Assembly: GCF_007097395.1 (NCBI RefSeq)
Contig: NZ_VKDC01000005.1
Location: 1 to 64,000 of the forward strand
Length of the DNA: 64,000 bases
Source of the DNA: Fulvivirga sp. M361
Lineage (GTDB): Bacteria; Bacteroidota; Bacteroidia; Cytophagales; Cyclobacteriaceae
Reading direction: 5' to 3'
Shown here: positions 45,269 through 53,960 of the stretch, in pieces
Layout of the letters: every line of letters starts with the position of its first letter
Position numbering within the stretch: position 1 is the first letter of the stretch
Translations under genes and position numbers: made by a program
The notes under the pieces: generated by a model
What the model saw: only the letters and a program-made list of their open reading frames with translations
Database searches by the model: none
Told to the model about the DNA's origin: nothing

Positions 45269-47008
45269 ATGAATGTTTCCGAACAATTATTAGATATACT
45301 TATTACGGAAGGGGTACAACAAATTTTTGGAGTAGCCGGAGACGCCTTGAACCCTTTGGTATCGGCCATTGGTAAGCGTGAAGAAATTGAATGGGTACGT
45401 ATGAAACATGAGGGTAATGCGGCCTACGCTGCCTATGCACAGGGAGAATTAAACGGTAATTTAGGCGTATGTGCCAGTACTGTTGGGCCAGGGGCGTTGC
45501 ATTTGATCAATGGATTGTATAATGCTAAGAAAGAAAGGTCACCTGTACTGGCTATTACCGGTCAGATACCTGTAGAGCACATTGGAACAAGTTATCACCA
45601 GGAAGCTGATTTACAAAAGATCTATGACGACGTTTGCGAATACCAGGCAATTGTACGTTCACCGGAAGAAGCTCCCAGAGTTATGCTTCGGGCTTTACGT
45701 ATTGCGATCAATGAAAAATGTGTATGCCGTATAGAGCTTCCGGCTGACATCGCACAGATGCCCGCAGCCAATGAAGCTTTCGTTCATAAAGTTTTTCGTT
45801 CGGACTCCACTATCCTACCCTCACTTTCCGGGCTGAAAGAGGCTGCCTCTCTCATTAATAGTGCAAAAACCATAGGCATTTTGGCCGGGGCTGGTTGTAG
45901 GAATGCAAGAGAAGAAGTATTGGAATTGTCGAAATTATTGAAAGCGCCCATTACCCATTCCTTGCGTGCAGCAGATATTTTCGATCATGATACCCTCAAT
46001 GTTGTCGGATTATCCGGTCTCATCGGAAATCCGTCGGGTTATAAAGGAATAATGAAATCGCACCTTCTGATCCTGTTAGGGACAGATTTCCCCTATACTG
46101 ACTTTTTACCGGATGACACTAAAACCATTCAGATAGACATCAGGCCGGAAAATATAGGCAATCGAACGCCTGTTACGTTAGGACTTCATGGAGATATTAA
46201 AACGACTGTAAATGAACTTATAGCTTTGTGTGACGTCAAAGAAGACGCTTTGTTTCTGAACGACCTTCAGGAGGAGTTTGACCAATGGAAAGCCACCAGA
46301 AAAGAAAAAGCTGATCCAAAACGTGACCTTCAACCACTTCATCCGCAAATTTTCACGAGTTTATTGAGTGATATTGCCAGTGAAGATGCCATTTTTGTCA
46401 TTGATACGGGAACAGCAGCTATCTGGAGTTCCAATCATATGTCATTCAGAAATGACCGCAGGATACTTGGCTCCTTTAACCTTGGTTCTATGGCTGTAGG
46501 GTTACCCGCTGCTATCGGCGCTCAGATGCAGTATCCCGGACGCGAAGTTTGGGCCATTGTGGGTGACGGCTCTTTTAATATGACCTTGAATGATTACATG
46601 ACAGCGGTTGAATATAAGCTGCCTATAAAAGTGATTGTATTGAATAACAGCCAGCTGGGTTTTGTGAAAATTGAAATGGAAGAAGCCGGTTTGGCGCCAA
46701 ACCTGGATGCCCTCCATGTTGAAAACCTGAATTTCGCAGAATTTTCAGCTATGATTGGTGGTGGCGGTGCACGTGTGGATGAAAGCAAGGACATAGCTAC
46801 TTCACTTGAAATAGCCAAACAGTCAAAACTACCCTTTGTCATCAATGCCATCGTAAATGACGGAGAACTCTCTCTACCCCCAAAAATAGGTATGGAAGAA
46901 GTGATAGGGTTCGGATCTTCCAAAGTCAAAGAGCTTGTGAAAGCTATGGGAGGAGACAGAAAGCAATGGCAAAACCTGAAAAGAGAGATAGAAGCTTACT
47001 TCGACTGA
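45269..47008 (+). CDS. Thiamine-pyrophosphate enzyme, pyruvate oxidase/dehydrogenase-like
   Basis: 579 residues, the normal length for the POX/AHAS superfamily. The PYR domain has the catalytic glutamate in WVRMKHEGNAAYAAYAQGEL and the ligand loop GTSYHQEADLQKIYDDVCEY. The middle FAD/nucleotide-binding domain is about 190-330. The PP domain contains VGDGSFNMTLNDYMTAVEYKLPIKVIVLNNSQLG, the GDG-(~26)-NN Mg-ThDP motif. The pattern fits pyruvate oxidase or pyruvate:ubiquinone oxidoreductase (PoxB), giving acetate plus CO2, rather than biosynthetic acetolactate synthase. In enterobacteria poxB is stress- and stationary-phase-induced, consistent with its neighbours. Confidence 0.88.
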   Translation: MNVSEQLLDILITEGVQQIFGVAGDALNPLVSAIGKREEIEWVRMKHEGNAAYAAYAQGELNGNLGVCASTVGPGALHLINGLYNAKKERSPVLAITGQIPVEHIGTSYHQEADLQKIYDDVCEYQAIVRSPEEAPRVMLRALRIAINEKCVCRIELPADIAQMPAANEAFVHKVFRSDSTILPSLSGLKEAASLINSAKTIGILAGAGCRNAREEVLELSKLLKAPITHSLRAADIFDHDTLNVVGLSGLIGNPSGYKGIMKSHLLILLGTDFPYTDFLPDDTKTIQIDIRPENIGNRTPVTLGLHGDIKTTVNELIALCDVKEDALFLNDLQEEFDQWKATRKEKADPKRDLQPLHPQIFTSLLSDIASEDAIFVIDTGTAAIWSSNHMSFRNDRRILGSFNLGSMAVGLPAAIGAQMQYPGREVWAIVGDGSFNMTLNDYMTAVEYKLPIKVIVLNNSQLGFVKIEMEEAGLAPNLDALHVENLNFAEFSAMIGGGGARVDESKDIATSLEIAKQSKLPFVINAIVNDGELSLPPKIGMEEVIGFGSSKVKELVKAMGGDRKQWQNLKREIEAYFD

Positions 47009-47048
47009 GAAAATCTATCATGTATATATCGTTATACTCCATCAGATA

Positions 47049-47441
47049 ATGGCACCGTCCGGACAAGCCAGGCATACTCCCTTCTTATCCATAAGGGCCG
47101 TGGAAGCGCTTTCACGATTATTAGACACCAAATTTAAGTTTCCGGGAACTGACTTCAGGTTTGGATTGGACCCGATCATCAGCCTGGTTCCTGTAATCGG
47201 TGATGTGATTTCCTATGCCATTTCAGGACTATTAATAGTTACTATGTATCGGCATGGCGCCAGCGGTAAAGTGGTAAGACGTATGGTATTCAATGCCACC
47301 CTGGACGCGGTCATAGGTTCCATACCACTCATCGGAACTATTTTTGATTTTTACTTTAAGGCCAATCAAAGGAATGTACAGCTTTTGAAAGAACATTATG
47401 CCAGAGAAAATGCCAAAAAAACTATTCCTGCCATCAGTTAA
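47049..47441 (+). CDS. DUF4112 domain-containing membrane protein
   Basis: 130 residues. The DUF4112 pattern is LSRLLDTKFKFPGTDFRFGLDPIISLVPVIGDVISYAISGLLIV followed by VRRMVFNATLDAVIGSIPLIGTIFDFYFKANQRN. It has two hydrophobic hairpins around GDPIIGL/VIGD motifs. Function is unknown. It is the last gene of the plus-strand stress operon, 40 bp after the PoxB-like stop. The following 140 bp contain only a weak GGCC hairpin. Confidence 0.88.
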   Translation: MAPSGQARHTPFLSIRAVEALSRLLDTKFKFPGTDFRFGLDPIISLVPVIGDVISYAISGLLIVTMYRHGASGKVVRRMVFNATLDAVIGSIPLIGTIFDFYFKANQRNVQLLKEHYARENAKKTIPAIS

Positions 47442-47585
47442 AGCCGGATCATACATGCAATGATCAGTTACTAATCGAAGAGTTATTGGCAAACAGTGCA
47501 TGGTAGGTAAATGATAGTTGCCGGCCTTACCAGGCCGAGGATACAGGAGTTTGTAGCCATATATTTTTAATTCCGATCGAACCCC

Positions 47586-50500
47586 TTAACCAGGATCACG
47601 AATCGACAAAGAAGTTTCCATCAATTTACGTATCTCTTTTTTATGGCTTTTAAATCCAATGCTACTGGATACCCCACTCGTGAATAATTTCGATAAATAG
47701 TTAAAAATGGACTTACCTTTATTTCGCTCGTAATATATATCTCCCTTTCTAAGTCTTATAATAGCGAGATTACGTCTTTTTACTAAAAAGGTATTGGCCA
47801 CAAAAGAGGCCACAGATTCTTCAAACTTTTTTGTATCAGCGGTCTTCTTATCTACCAGCGCCACTTTGAAGTTATTGTATTGAAAATACATAGACCCAAA
47901 CCCCTTGTCATCATCTGCAAACGCTGTAAACACTAAACTTTTGCATTTACCGCTTTTTATCTGAAGAAAAGCACCATCTTCTGTGAATGGGTTGAATAAA
48001 GTCATCTCATGGGGAAACACCTTACCGGAAAATTCAAATTTATTCAGTTCACTATTCAGGTGAAATTTAAAATCCGCGATCACCGGCGCCCTACCCATAA
48101 CCTGGGTTTCGATATGCATCTTCATAACAGGTCTTTCCATAATACGATCGCTTACATTGGTAACATTCTTCACCGTAGCATTCATTTTTTCAAAACTGAT
48201 CACCCCGGGAGACGCTCCTTCTTCAGGAACTTCAGCATAGGTAATAGCTGCATTATTAACCCTTACGGAATCAATGATTACGTCCATATCTAATTCTTTT
48301 AATAATGCCGCAGGAAGGTTTTTTCTTTCGGGAATGGGATCCACGCCGTTTTTATCACGATAGACGTACACTTCAGGATCGTTTACACTCACATATGAGG
48401 CGATAAAAGCACGTTCTCTCAAAAACCGACGATAGTTGAGTCCCTCTATGTTAATCGATGGGATGGTGGTTTCTATCCAATCTGTTTCAAATCCAACATT
48501 CTCAATGTACTGCTCTTGTCCATAAAGTGGCTTGATCTTTATACCGGAAATATTCACTCCGTTGTTCCGGTTGGTCAGGTTCAACTCTCCTAATATAATT
48601 TCATTTAACCCATCACCGGTCGTAAATTTCAAATCATAGGTGCTTAAATTAATACCACTTGCTGGTATGTATGTCGTAGTTAAATTGGTGAGAGAGTCAT
48701 AGTAAAAATCATCCAATACCATATCCACCGGCTGCAGGTTGAATCGTTGATTGGTTTTGGTAACTACATCCAGCAAGGCATCGTTTACACGAACTTTAGC
48801 CAATGAAATAGTAGGCAGAATGGATTTGGCGGTGGATTGGACTGGGTTGAACCTGGCTTCTATGGTAGGTTTGGTAATAAGCAATTCATCTGCTTCGATG
48901 AAGTTGTCCTCTAAGAAACGATTAAATGCTACTTTTGTCAATTGTAAACTATCCACTTTCAGATCAATGTCATGGGCACTTTTGTCGTGATACTCTACTG
49001 AGCTGGCTGAAATCCCTGAATTAAGTAACACATTGGAAGCGGTAAAAACTTGTTGTCCCTTTTCATGAAGAATCCGCTCTACACTACCTTCTATTTGTTG
49101 CGCATAAAGCAACCCGTTGGGATTCGAATCTGCGAAGGAATTATTTGAAGTAAAATGAATATTTCGTAGCTCAAGGTTGATCTCTTCCAGTCTTTGACGG
49201 GTGGTGTTCACATCACTATTATAAAATGCATTGACCAATTTCACTTTATCAAGAGTTATCTCCGGCATTTCTTCAGGCCAGAAATTTATCAACGTAACGG
49301 GAGATCTTTGAAAGGTTTTACCTGATTTGCTGTAAACCAAATCCTCCAGTGTAAGCACTCCAAAATATAGGCTGGTATCGGCTACCGAAAGATGACGCAC
49401 ATCAAAACCTGACAATTCAGCTAATGCCACACTTCCTTTATTTACTATACTATCTGCTGAATGACTTAGTTGAACCTGTTCCACTCGTAATACTTTTTGG
49501 TCCGAACTGGTCATCATTTTGTCAATACCCAGGGACAGTGGCCCTTTTGTAAATTGAAAATCACTCATGCCCAGTTCATAGTGATCGGTAAAGAGATTCC
49601 CGGAATGATGATTTACCCCGGTTACCTGTACGACGTCCAGGTTAACTTCGAATTTATTCTGTAACCCATCTGAAAAACGTAACAAGCCATCTGAGGCTTG
49701 CATAGTGTCAACCAGGATGACAGGTAATCGTGAAGTTCTGTCGCCGGCCTGTTTTTTACGGACATCAATCACGTAGTCCTTGAAACCTAGAAATTGTAAA
49801 TGCAGACTGTCCCTGACCGGAATTAACCAATTCTCTGAATTTATCAAAACCAACTGCTTTACATTGAATTCAGCGTTGGTATTGCGAAAAGCGAACTCAT
49901 CAGATTTAATCATTCTTGTGTCAGATGAAGCGCTGACATTTCTCATTGTGAGCTTTTCTTTCTTGTCTTTTGAAGTCACTGTGAGCTCAGGCAGGTAGGT
50001 TTGGTAATACAGCGCAGTATCCAGGAAATGCACTGACTTATTATCGAAAAAAAAGTTTAACAGGGTAGCATTTCCATCTACCACCTGCATATTTCTACCC
50101 TCATGATCAAGGATAACATTTGCCTTTTCTATTATCACCTGGTCAATTTGTATGGGTTGACTTCCTTTATCAAAAGTGTTTTGAGGGGCTTGATCTGTAT
50201 TTGTTTTTTGTCCAACATGCCTGATGTAAACCTCAGGGTGTTTTAATATAAGCTTACTTAGCACAACTTTTTGATCTGTAAAATCAGCGTCATTAAGTCC
50301 GTTGATTTCCAAAGCAGGAATTGAGATGTCCAGTATATTTCCTTTCTGTATGTAGCCCACACCTGACGGCCGTATGGAAAGTGAGTCCATCTTCATGCGC
50401 TGGTCAGACGTGGCATAGTTTATTTGAGCAACTGTCATTAGATGCAAACTATCTGAAGTGGCACCAGCCACTTTTTTCAGGTTAAAAGAAGCTTGTTTAT

Positions 50501-51674
50501 AACTAAAAGCCCCTGTTTTTTCACCTCCAAAAGATAAATCACTCAGCTCAGCATCAAGTTGTTGAATAAAGAATGGCATTTTATCATCATTTATGGGTAG
50601 GTCAAAATTCATATCGCCCTGTAAGACAGTAAAATGATTGATAAAAAGACTGTCTATGACAGACGTGCTTGTTTTACCTTTTTGGATGGCTGTAGTTCCA
50701 AGCTTACTTCCCGACTTCCACACTATTTCAGGGTTTTTAAGTTCGACAGTATCAATACTCAAGATATTTTCCAGATATATTTTCTCAAGATCAATTCCAC
50801 TAAGTACTAATTGGTTGAAGTGAAAATGGGATAAATCCCGGATAGCTGCCTCACTTAACGGCTCACCTTCGATCAATGGCCTGATGAGCACATCTCTGAG
50901 TATCAATCGATTCTGCTTTAGTGAATACTCCAGCTCCTCCAGTGTGATTTTGGCAGAAGAGTCGGGCAAGACAAATGTCTGGTCCTTTAGCTGAACATAA
51001 AACCCATCGCTCTTTACATCTTCCAGGGCATCATCAGTTTGCCAACTAAATTCTGTCAACTTTAATGAAAGGTCCTCTAAATGCAGTTTTTCTTCCCGGA
51101 GATTACCGTCTTTCCGGTAAAAATGGATATCCGCATGTTGTATTTGCAATTCATCAATTTTTAATACATTGAGATGCCTGTTCAATTCATTGATCAGGTC
51201 ACCTACTTCGGTAGCAGGTTTACCTATCCGGCGTTTCTTTCGGAAAGTTATTTGTATCTCGGGCTTGTTAAGAATAGCGCGTTGCACGTCCAGGATATCA
51301 TCCATCCATAACAGCCATAAACTAGTTACATCCAGTTGCAATGAAGCAACATGGGTTCTAAACGTCTTGTTATCTTCTGTGTCGCGTTGTTCTTTCTTCG
51401 CAATAGCCAACTCAAACTCTTTGATAAAAATCTTATTTCTCCACACGTCAATGGATACACTATCAAAGTCAACGACATATCTCCCTTGAGACTGTTTGGT
51501 CACCAGGTTTTGTATAGAGGTAGCTACTACATGATTTGCATAAGCCTCGATCAACTTGCTATAGGAAATGACCGAGGCTAATATGACCGTTATGATCAAT
51601 AAAAGGATGACAATGATCCGGGATAAACGTGTTCTTCGTTGATGCCTAAGTTTAAAGTAAAATCTGGACTTCAT
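47586..51674 (-). CDS. Giant AsmA-like periplasmic protein
   Basis: 1362 residues with one N-terminal membrane helix (IIVILLLIITVILASVISYSKLI), then more than a thousand residues of short alternating beta-strands with recurrent 'FxxxxLxLxxI' spacing, as in AsmA/YhdP lipid-bridge proteins. The last ~75 residues (FEESVASFVANTFLVKRRNLAI, YYERNKGKSIFNYLSKLFTSGVSSSIG) match the C-terminus of the AsmA-like protein at 30641-32206. A function as a bridge carrying phospholipid between membranes is inferred from fold and size. It is monocistronic, and its promoter must lie in 51675-51984. Confidence 0.8.
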   Translation of the reverse strand: MKSRFYFKLRHQRRTRLSRIIVILLLIITVILASVISYSKLIEAYANHVVATSIQNLVTKQSQGRYVVDFDSVSIDVWRNKIFIKEFELAIAKKEQRDTEDNKTFRTHVASLQLDVTSLWLLWMDDILDVQRAILNKPEIQITFRKKRRIGKPATEVGDLINELNRHLNVLKIDELQIQHADIHFYRKDGNLREEKLHLEDLSLKLTEFSWQTDDALEDVKSDGFYVQLKDQTFVLPDSSAKITLEELEYSLKQNRLILRDVLIRPLIEGEPLSEAAIRDLSHFHFNQLVLSGIDLEKIYLENILSIDTVELKNPEIVWKSGSKLGTTAIQKGKTSTSVIDSLFINHFTVLQGDMNFDLPINDDKMPFFIQQLDAELSDLSFGGEKTGAFSYKQASFNLKKVAGATSDSLHLMTVAQINYATSDQRMKMDSLSIRPSGVGYIQKGNILDISIPALEINGLNDADFTDQKVVLSKLILKHPEVYIRHVGQKTNTDQAPQNTFDKGSQPIQIDQVIIEKANVILDHEGRNMQVVDGNATLLNFFFDNKSVHFLDTALYYQTYLPELTVTSKDKKEKLTMRNVSASSDTRMIKSDEFAFRNTNAEFNVKQLVLINSENWLIPVRDSLHLQFLGFKDYVIDVRKKQAGDRTSRLPVILVDTMQASDGLLRFSDGLQNKFEVNLDVVQVTGVNHHSGNLFTDHYELGMSDFQFTKGPLSLGIDKMMTSSDQKVLRVEQVQLSHSADSIVNKGSVALAELSGFDVRHLSVADTSLYFGVLTLEDLVYSKSGKTFQRSPVTLINFWPEEMPEITLDKVKLVNAFYNSDVNTTRQRLEEINLELRNIHFTSNNSFADSNPNGLLYAQQIEGSVERILHEKGQQVFTASNVLLNSGISASSVEYHDKSAHDIDLKVDSLQLTKVAFNRFLEDNFIEADELLITKPTIEARFNPVQSTAKSILPTISLAKVRVNDALLDVVTKTNQRFNLQPVDMVLDDFYYDSLTNLTTTYIPASGINLSTYDLKFTTGDGLNEIILGELNLTNRNNGVNISGIKIKPLYGQEQYIENVGFETDWIETTIPSINIEGLNYRRFLRERAFIASYVSVNDPEVYVYRDKNGVDPIPERKNLPAALLKELDMDVIIDSVRVNNAAITYAEVPEEGASPGVISFEKMNATVKNVTNVSDRIMERPVMKMHIETQVMGRAPVIADFKFHLNSELNKFEFSGKVFPHEMTLFNPFTEDGAFLQIKSGKCKSLVFTAFADDDKGFGSMYFQYNNFKVALVDKKTADTKKFEESVASFVANTFLVKRRNLAIIRLRKGDIYYERNKGKSIFNYLSKLFTSGVSSSIGFKSHKKEIRKLMETSLSIRDPG

Positions 51675-51984
51675 TATACCAACACCTTATTATACAATCA
51701 TGCCAATCTGCACTTATCCAACATCAAAAACCCAATATGGCAGAAAGCAAACTAATATCACAACTACTACGCCCTTAAGGTTCATTCGATTGGCATTATT
51801 GGGTTTTTAGCGCTTTAATCATAGTAAGGAACAATGGCAAACTCCGATCGATCGGGTAATTGCAATACCCAAATCGGGTAACAAATTACACATTTTTGTA
51901 CCTAACACCACTTCTGTCAAGCCGTTTCAGTGATTTTTCATCTATGCATGGTCTTTGGATAACACCAACTAAACAAAACAGACT
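51675..51984. promoter_or_regulatory. Divergent intergenic region with 22-bp-phased ATCGGGTAA repeats
   Basis: ATCGGGTAA occurs at 51851-51859 and again at 51873-51881, exactly 22 bp apart (two helical turns). The inverted GGGTA/TACCC pair lies between them. This suggests a protein-binding site on one face of the helix. Downstream, TGGTCTTTGGATAACA (51949-51964) is a poor -24/-12 candidate before the Pmp3 gene. No gene is present in the region. Confidence 0.4.
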
Positions 51985-52140
51985 ATGACGATTTTAGAAA
52001 TTATACTCGCTCTTCTTATCCCTCCTGTGGCAGTAGCTTTACGCAAAGGGCTGTCAGGGGCTTTTTTATTAAACCTGATACTTACTTTATTAGGTATAGT
52101 TCCCGGAATAATTCATGCATTTTATGTTCTAACCAAATAA
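51985..52140 (+). CDS. Pmp3/YqaE family membrane micro-protein
   Basis: 51 residues: MTILEIILALLIPPVAVALR, then KGLSGAFLLNLILTLLGIVPGIIHAFYVLTK. Textbook UPF0057/Pmp3 with LIPPVAV and the GxxPGIIHAFYV end. Yeast Pmp3 and bacterial homologues are small salt- and stress-induced inner-membrane proteins. It is followed four bases later by the DUF1206 gene, implying one transcript. It is a stand-alone relative of the C-terminus of the lipoprotein at 19716-20339. Confidence 0.92.
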   Translation: MTILEIILALLIPPVAVALRKGLSGAFLLNLILTLLGIVPGIIHAFYVLTK

Positions 52141-52144
52141 TATC

Positions 52145-52936
52145 GTGAGCGACGGGAAAAGAGGGAAATTTGCCAGATTCGGAATCGCTACAAAAGGTTT
52201 TGTGTATTGCCTGATAGGAGGCTTAACGGCAATGACAGCTGTGGGTTGGGGCGGTGAAAAAACCGGAAGTAGCGGAGCGTTGGATTACCTTGTCCAACAG
52301 CCCTTTGGGCAGGTAATTTTAATCGTGACTGTAGCCGGACTGGCAGGGTTTGTTTTCTGGAGATTTTACCAGGCCTTTTTTGACCCGGAAGGGCGGGGAA
52401 CGGATATCAAGGGTGTCTTGGCCCGGGCAGGCTTTTTTATTAGTGGAGCTTTTTATGGCTTCCTTGCCTATACTGCACTTTCTTTGTTACTAAACGCTTC
52501 ATCATCAAGTGGTGGGAGTAGTAGAGAGTCTTACATTGCTGATCTGCTAAGCAAGCCTTATGGTCAAATACTAGTAGCTGTTGTAGGTTTATTATTTATG
52601 GGCAAGGCGATTTACCAATTTTACATTGCCTATTCAGGTAAATTCAAAGAAAAGATAGAAGAAGCAGGATTAGGTAAACCTGCCAAAGGTATACTCCTTA
52701 AAGCCGGTATCATAGGTCACACATCTCGTGGCATTATTATCTCTATCGTGAGTTATCTGACTTTTAAAGCAGCTTTTACCTCCAACTCTGACAAAGCCGG
52801 TGGTACGGGTGACGCTCTAGATTTTTTACAAAATGAATTTGGAACGTTTGTATTAGCTATAGTAGCATTAGGATTAATGGCTTATGGTTTATTCATGTTC
52901 CTCAAAGCTAAATATTGTGAAATAAGTTTTAACTAA
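52145..52936 (+). CDS. DUF1206 domain-containing membrane protein
   Basis: 263 residues starting with GTG at 52145, four bases after the Pmp3 stop. Three repeated helix pairs follow the DUF1206 pattern: ARFGIATKGFVYCLIGGLTAM, LARAGFFISGAFYGFLAYTAL and LKAGIIGHTSRGIIISIVSYL, each with a conserved small-residue GxxxxG and aromatic end, and linked segments LVQQPFGQVILIVTVAGLAGF / LLSKPYGQILVAVVGLLFMG. Function is unknown; members are frequently near stress genes. Confidence 0.9.
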   Translation: MSDGKRGKFARFGIATKGFVYCLIGGLTAMTAVGWGGEKTGSSGALDYLVQQPFGQVILIVTVAGLAGFVFWRFYQAFFDPEGRGTDIKGVLARAGFFISGAFYGFLAYTALSLLLNASSSSGGSSRESYIADLLSKPYGQILVAVVGLLFMGKAIYQFYIAYSGKFKEKIEEAGLGKPAKGILLKAGIIGHTSRGIIISIVSYLTFKAAFTSNSDKAGGTGDALDFLQNEFGTFVLAIVALGLMAYGLFMFLKAKYCEISFN

Positions 52937-52943
52937 ATAAATA

Positions 52944-53531
52944 ATGATGAAAATTTCGAATTACCTTATATGTGCTTCAGCGGCTGTAATGCTTAGCTGT
53001 TCAATAGAAAAGAAAGACTCAGGAGAACTTCCGGAAATAGATCTGGCCATAGAAACTGAAGCCGGAGAACTTCCGGAGTATGACGTTGATTGGGCTGATG
53101 TAAACGTTGGCACGCGGACTAAAACCATTAAGGTACCTAAAGTTGTGATTGTTATGGAAGAGGAAGAAGTAGAAGTACCTTTTCTTGACATAGACATGCC
53201 TGGCACCAAAGCAGATGTGGAAGAAAGAACCATAAAAGTAGAGGCTGAAGTATCACAATATATGCACAAAATTGATATTCAAAAGGTTTATGCAACGGGT
53301 AACAGGCTTATTGTAATCTCTGAAATCACAAAAGGTAAAGATACACTCAAGGACAACCGGGTTCGAATTTCGGACCAAATCGTCCTTAACGCTCCCGATG
53401 ATCTCACAGTCAAACATTATATTATCGGGGACAAGCCAGAGGGCGGATTCAACAATGACTACAAGTACTTCAAAAATGAGTCCGACCTTTCAGGAAAAGT
53501 AGAAAATGCTAAATTAATTTATCAAGGCTAA
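52944..53531 (+). CDS. Acidic lipoprotein of unknown function with an internal repeat
   Basis: 195 residues. Lipoprotein signal (ICASAAVMLSCSIEK) with lipidated cysteine near residue 19. The mature N-terminus is very acidic and holds the repeat SGELPEIDLAIE / AGELPEYDVDW, encoded by a 14-nt direct repeat (53022-53035 and 53064-53077). The C-terminal part has a KIDIQKVYATGNRLIVISEI strand and a DNRVRISDQIVLNAP strand. No family is recognised. It lies 7 bp after DUF1206, so it is operonic. Confidence 0.72.
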   Translation: MMKISNYLICASAAVMLSCSIEKKDSGELPEIDLAIETEAGELPEYDVDWADVNVGTRTKTIKVPKVVIVMEEEEVEVPFLDIDMPGTKADVEERTIKVEAEVSQYMHKIDIQKVYATGNRLIVISEITKGKDTLKDNRVRISDQIVLNAPDDLTVKHYIIGDKPEGGFNNDYKYFKNESDLSGKVENAKLIYQG

Positions 53532-53548
53532 GTTTTGGTTTGAAGTGT

Positions 53549-53586
53549 GAATACTGCATTTCATGCATAATGAAGTGCAGTTATTC
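53549..53586. terminator. Bidirectional terminator between convergent transcripts
   Basis: An imperfect stem, ACTGCA-T-TTCAT (53553-53564) with ATGAA-G-TGCAGT (53570-53581), extended by GAATA/TTATTC, lies between the plus-strand lipoprotein and the minus-strand receiver gene, with T/A-rich flanks on both sides. Confidence 0.6.
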
Positions 53587-53606
53587 ATTTTATAATAAAC
53601 GGTACT

Positions 53607-53960
53607 TCACAAATACTCTTTGACCCGCAATTTAAAATCTTTTACATCAAACGGTTTTTTGATACATCCGTCGGCTCCGACTTCCGCACATATTTCTTCT
53701 AATTTATCGGTTGCGGAAAACAACAAGACTGGTATCTGAGTGGTCTGCTCATTCGCCTTTAGCTCTCTCACAGCTTCTTTTCCACCTATATCCGGTATCC
53801 ACAGATCCATGAGGATTAAATCCGGTTTTTCCATTAACACAAGACCTGTAATGTCTGTTATTCTATTGGAAGATGAAAAGCTGATCTTCATGGCCGAGAT
53901 GATGATCTGCATCAATGTAGTGATATCACCATCATCGTCACATAGCAGTATTTTCTTCAT
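53607..53960 (-). CDS. Stand-alone receiver response regulator
   Basis: 117 residues, receiver only: D8-D10 (ILLCDDDGD), D52 (LILMDLWIPDIGG), S in VLLFSATDK and K in GCIKKPFDVKDF. Its ATG (53958-53960) lies inside the end of the giant CheB-CheR-kinase gene, a 23-bp overlap. It is therefore translationally coupled and is the likely phospho-acceptor of that kinase. Confidence 0.92.
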   Translation of the reverse strand: MKKILLCDDDGDITTLMQIIISAMKISFSSSNRITDITGLVLMEKPDLILMDLWIPDIGGKEAVRELKANEQTTQIPVLLFSATDKLEEICAEVGADGCIKKPFDVKDFKLRVKEYL

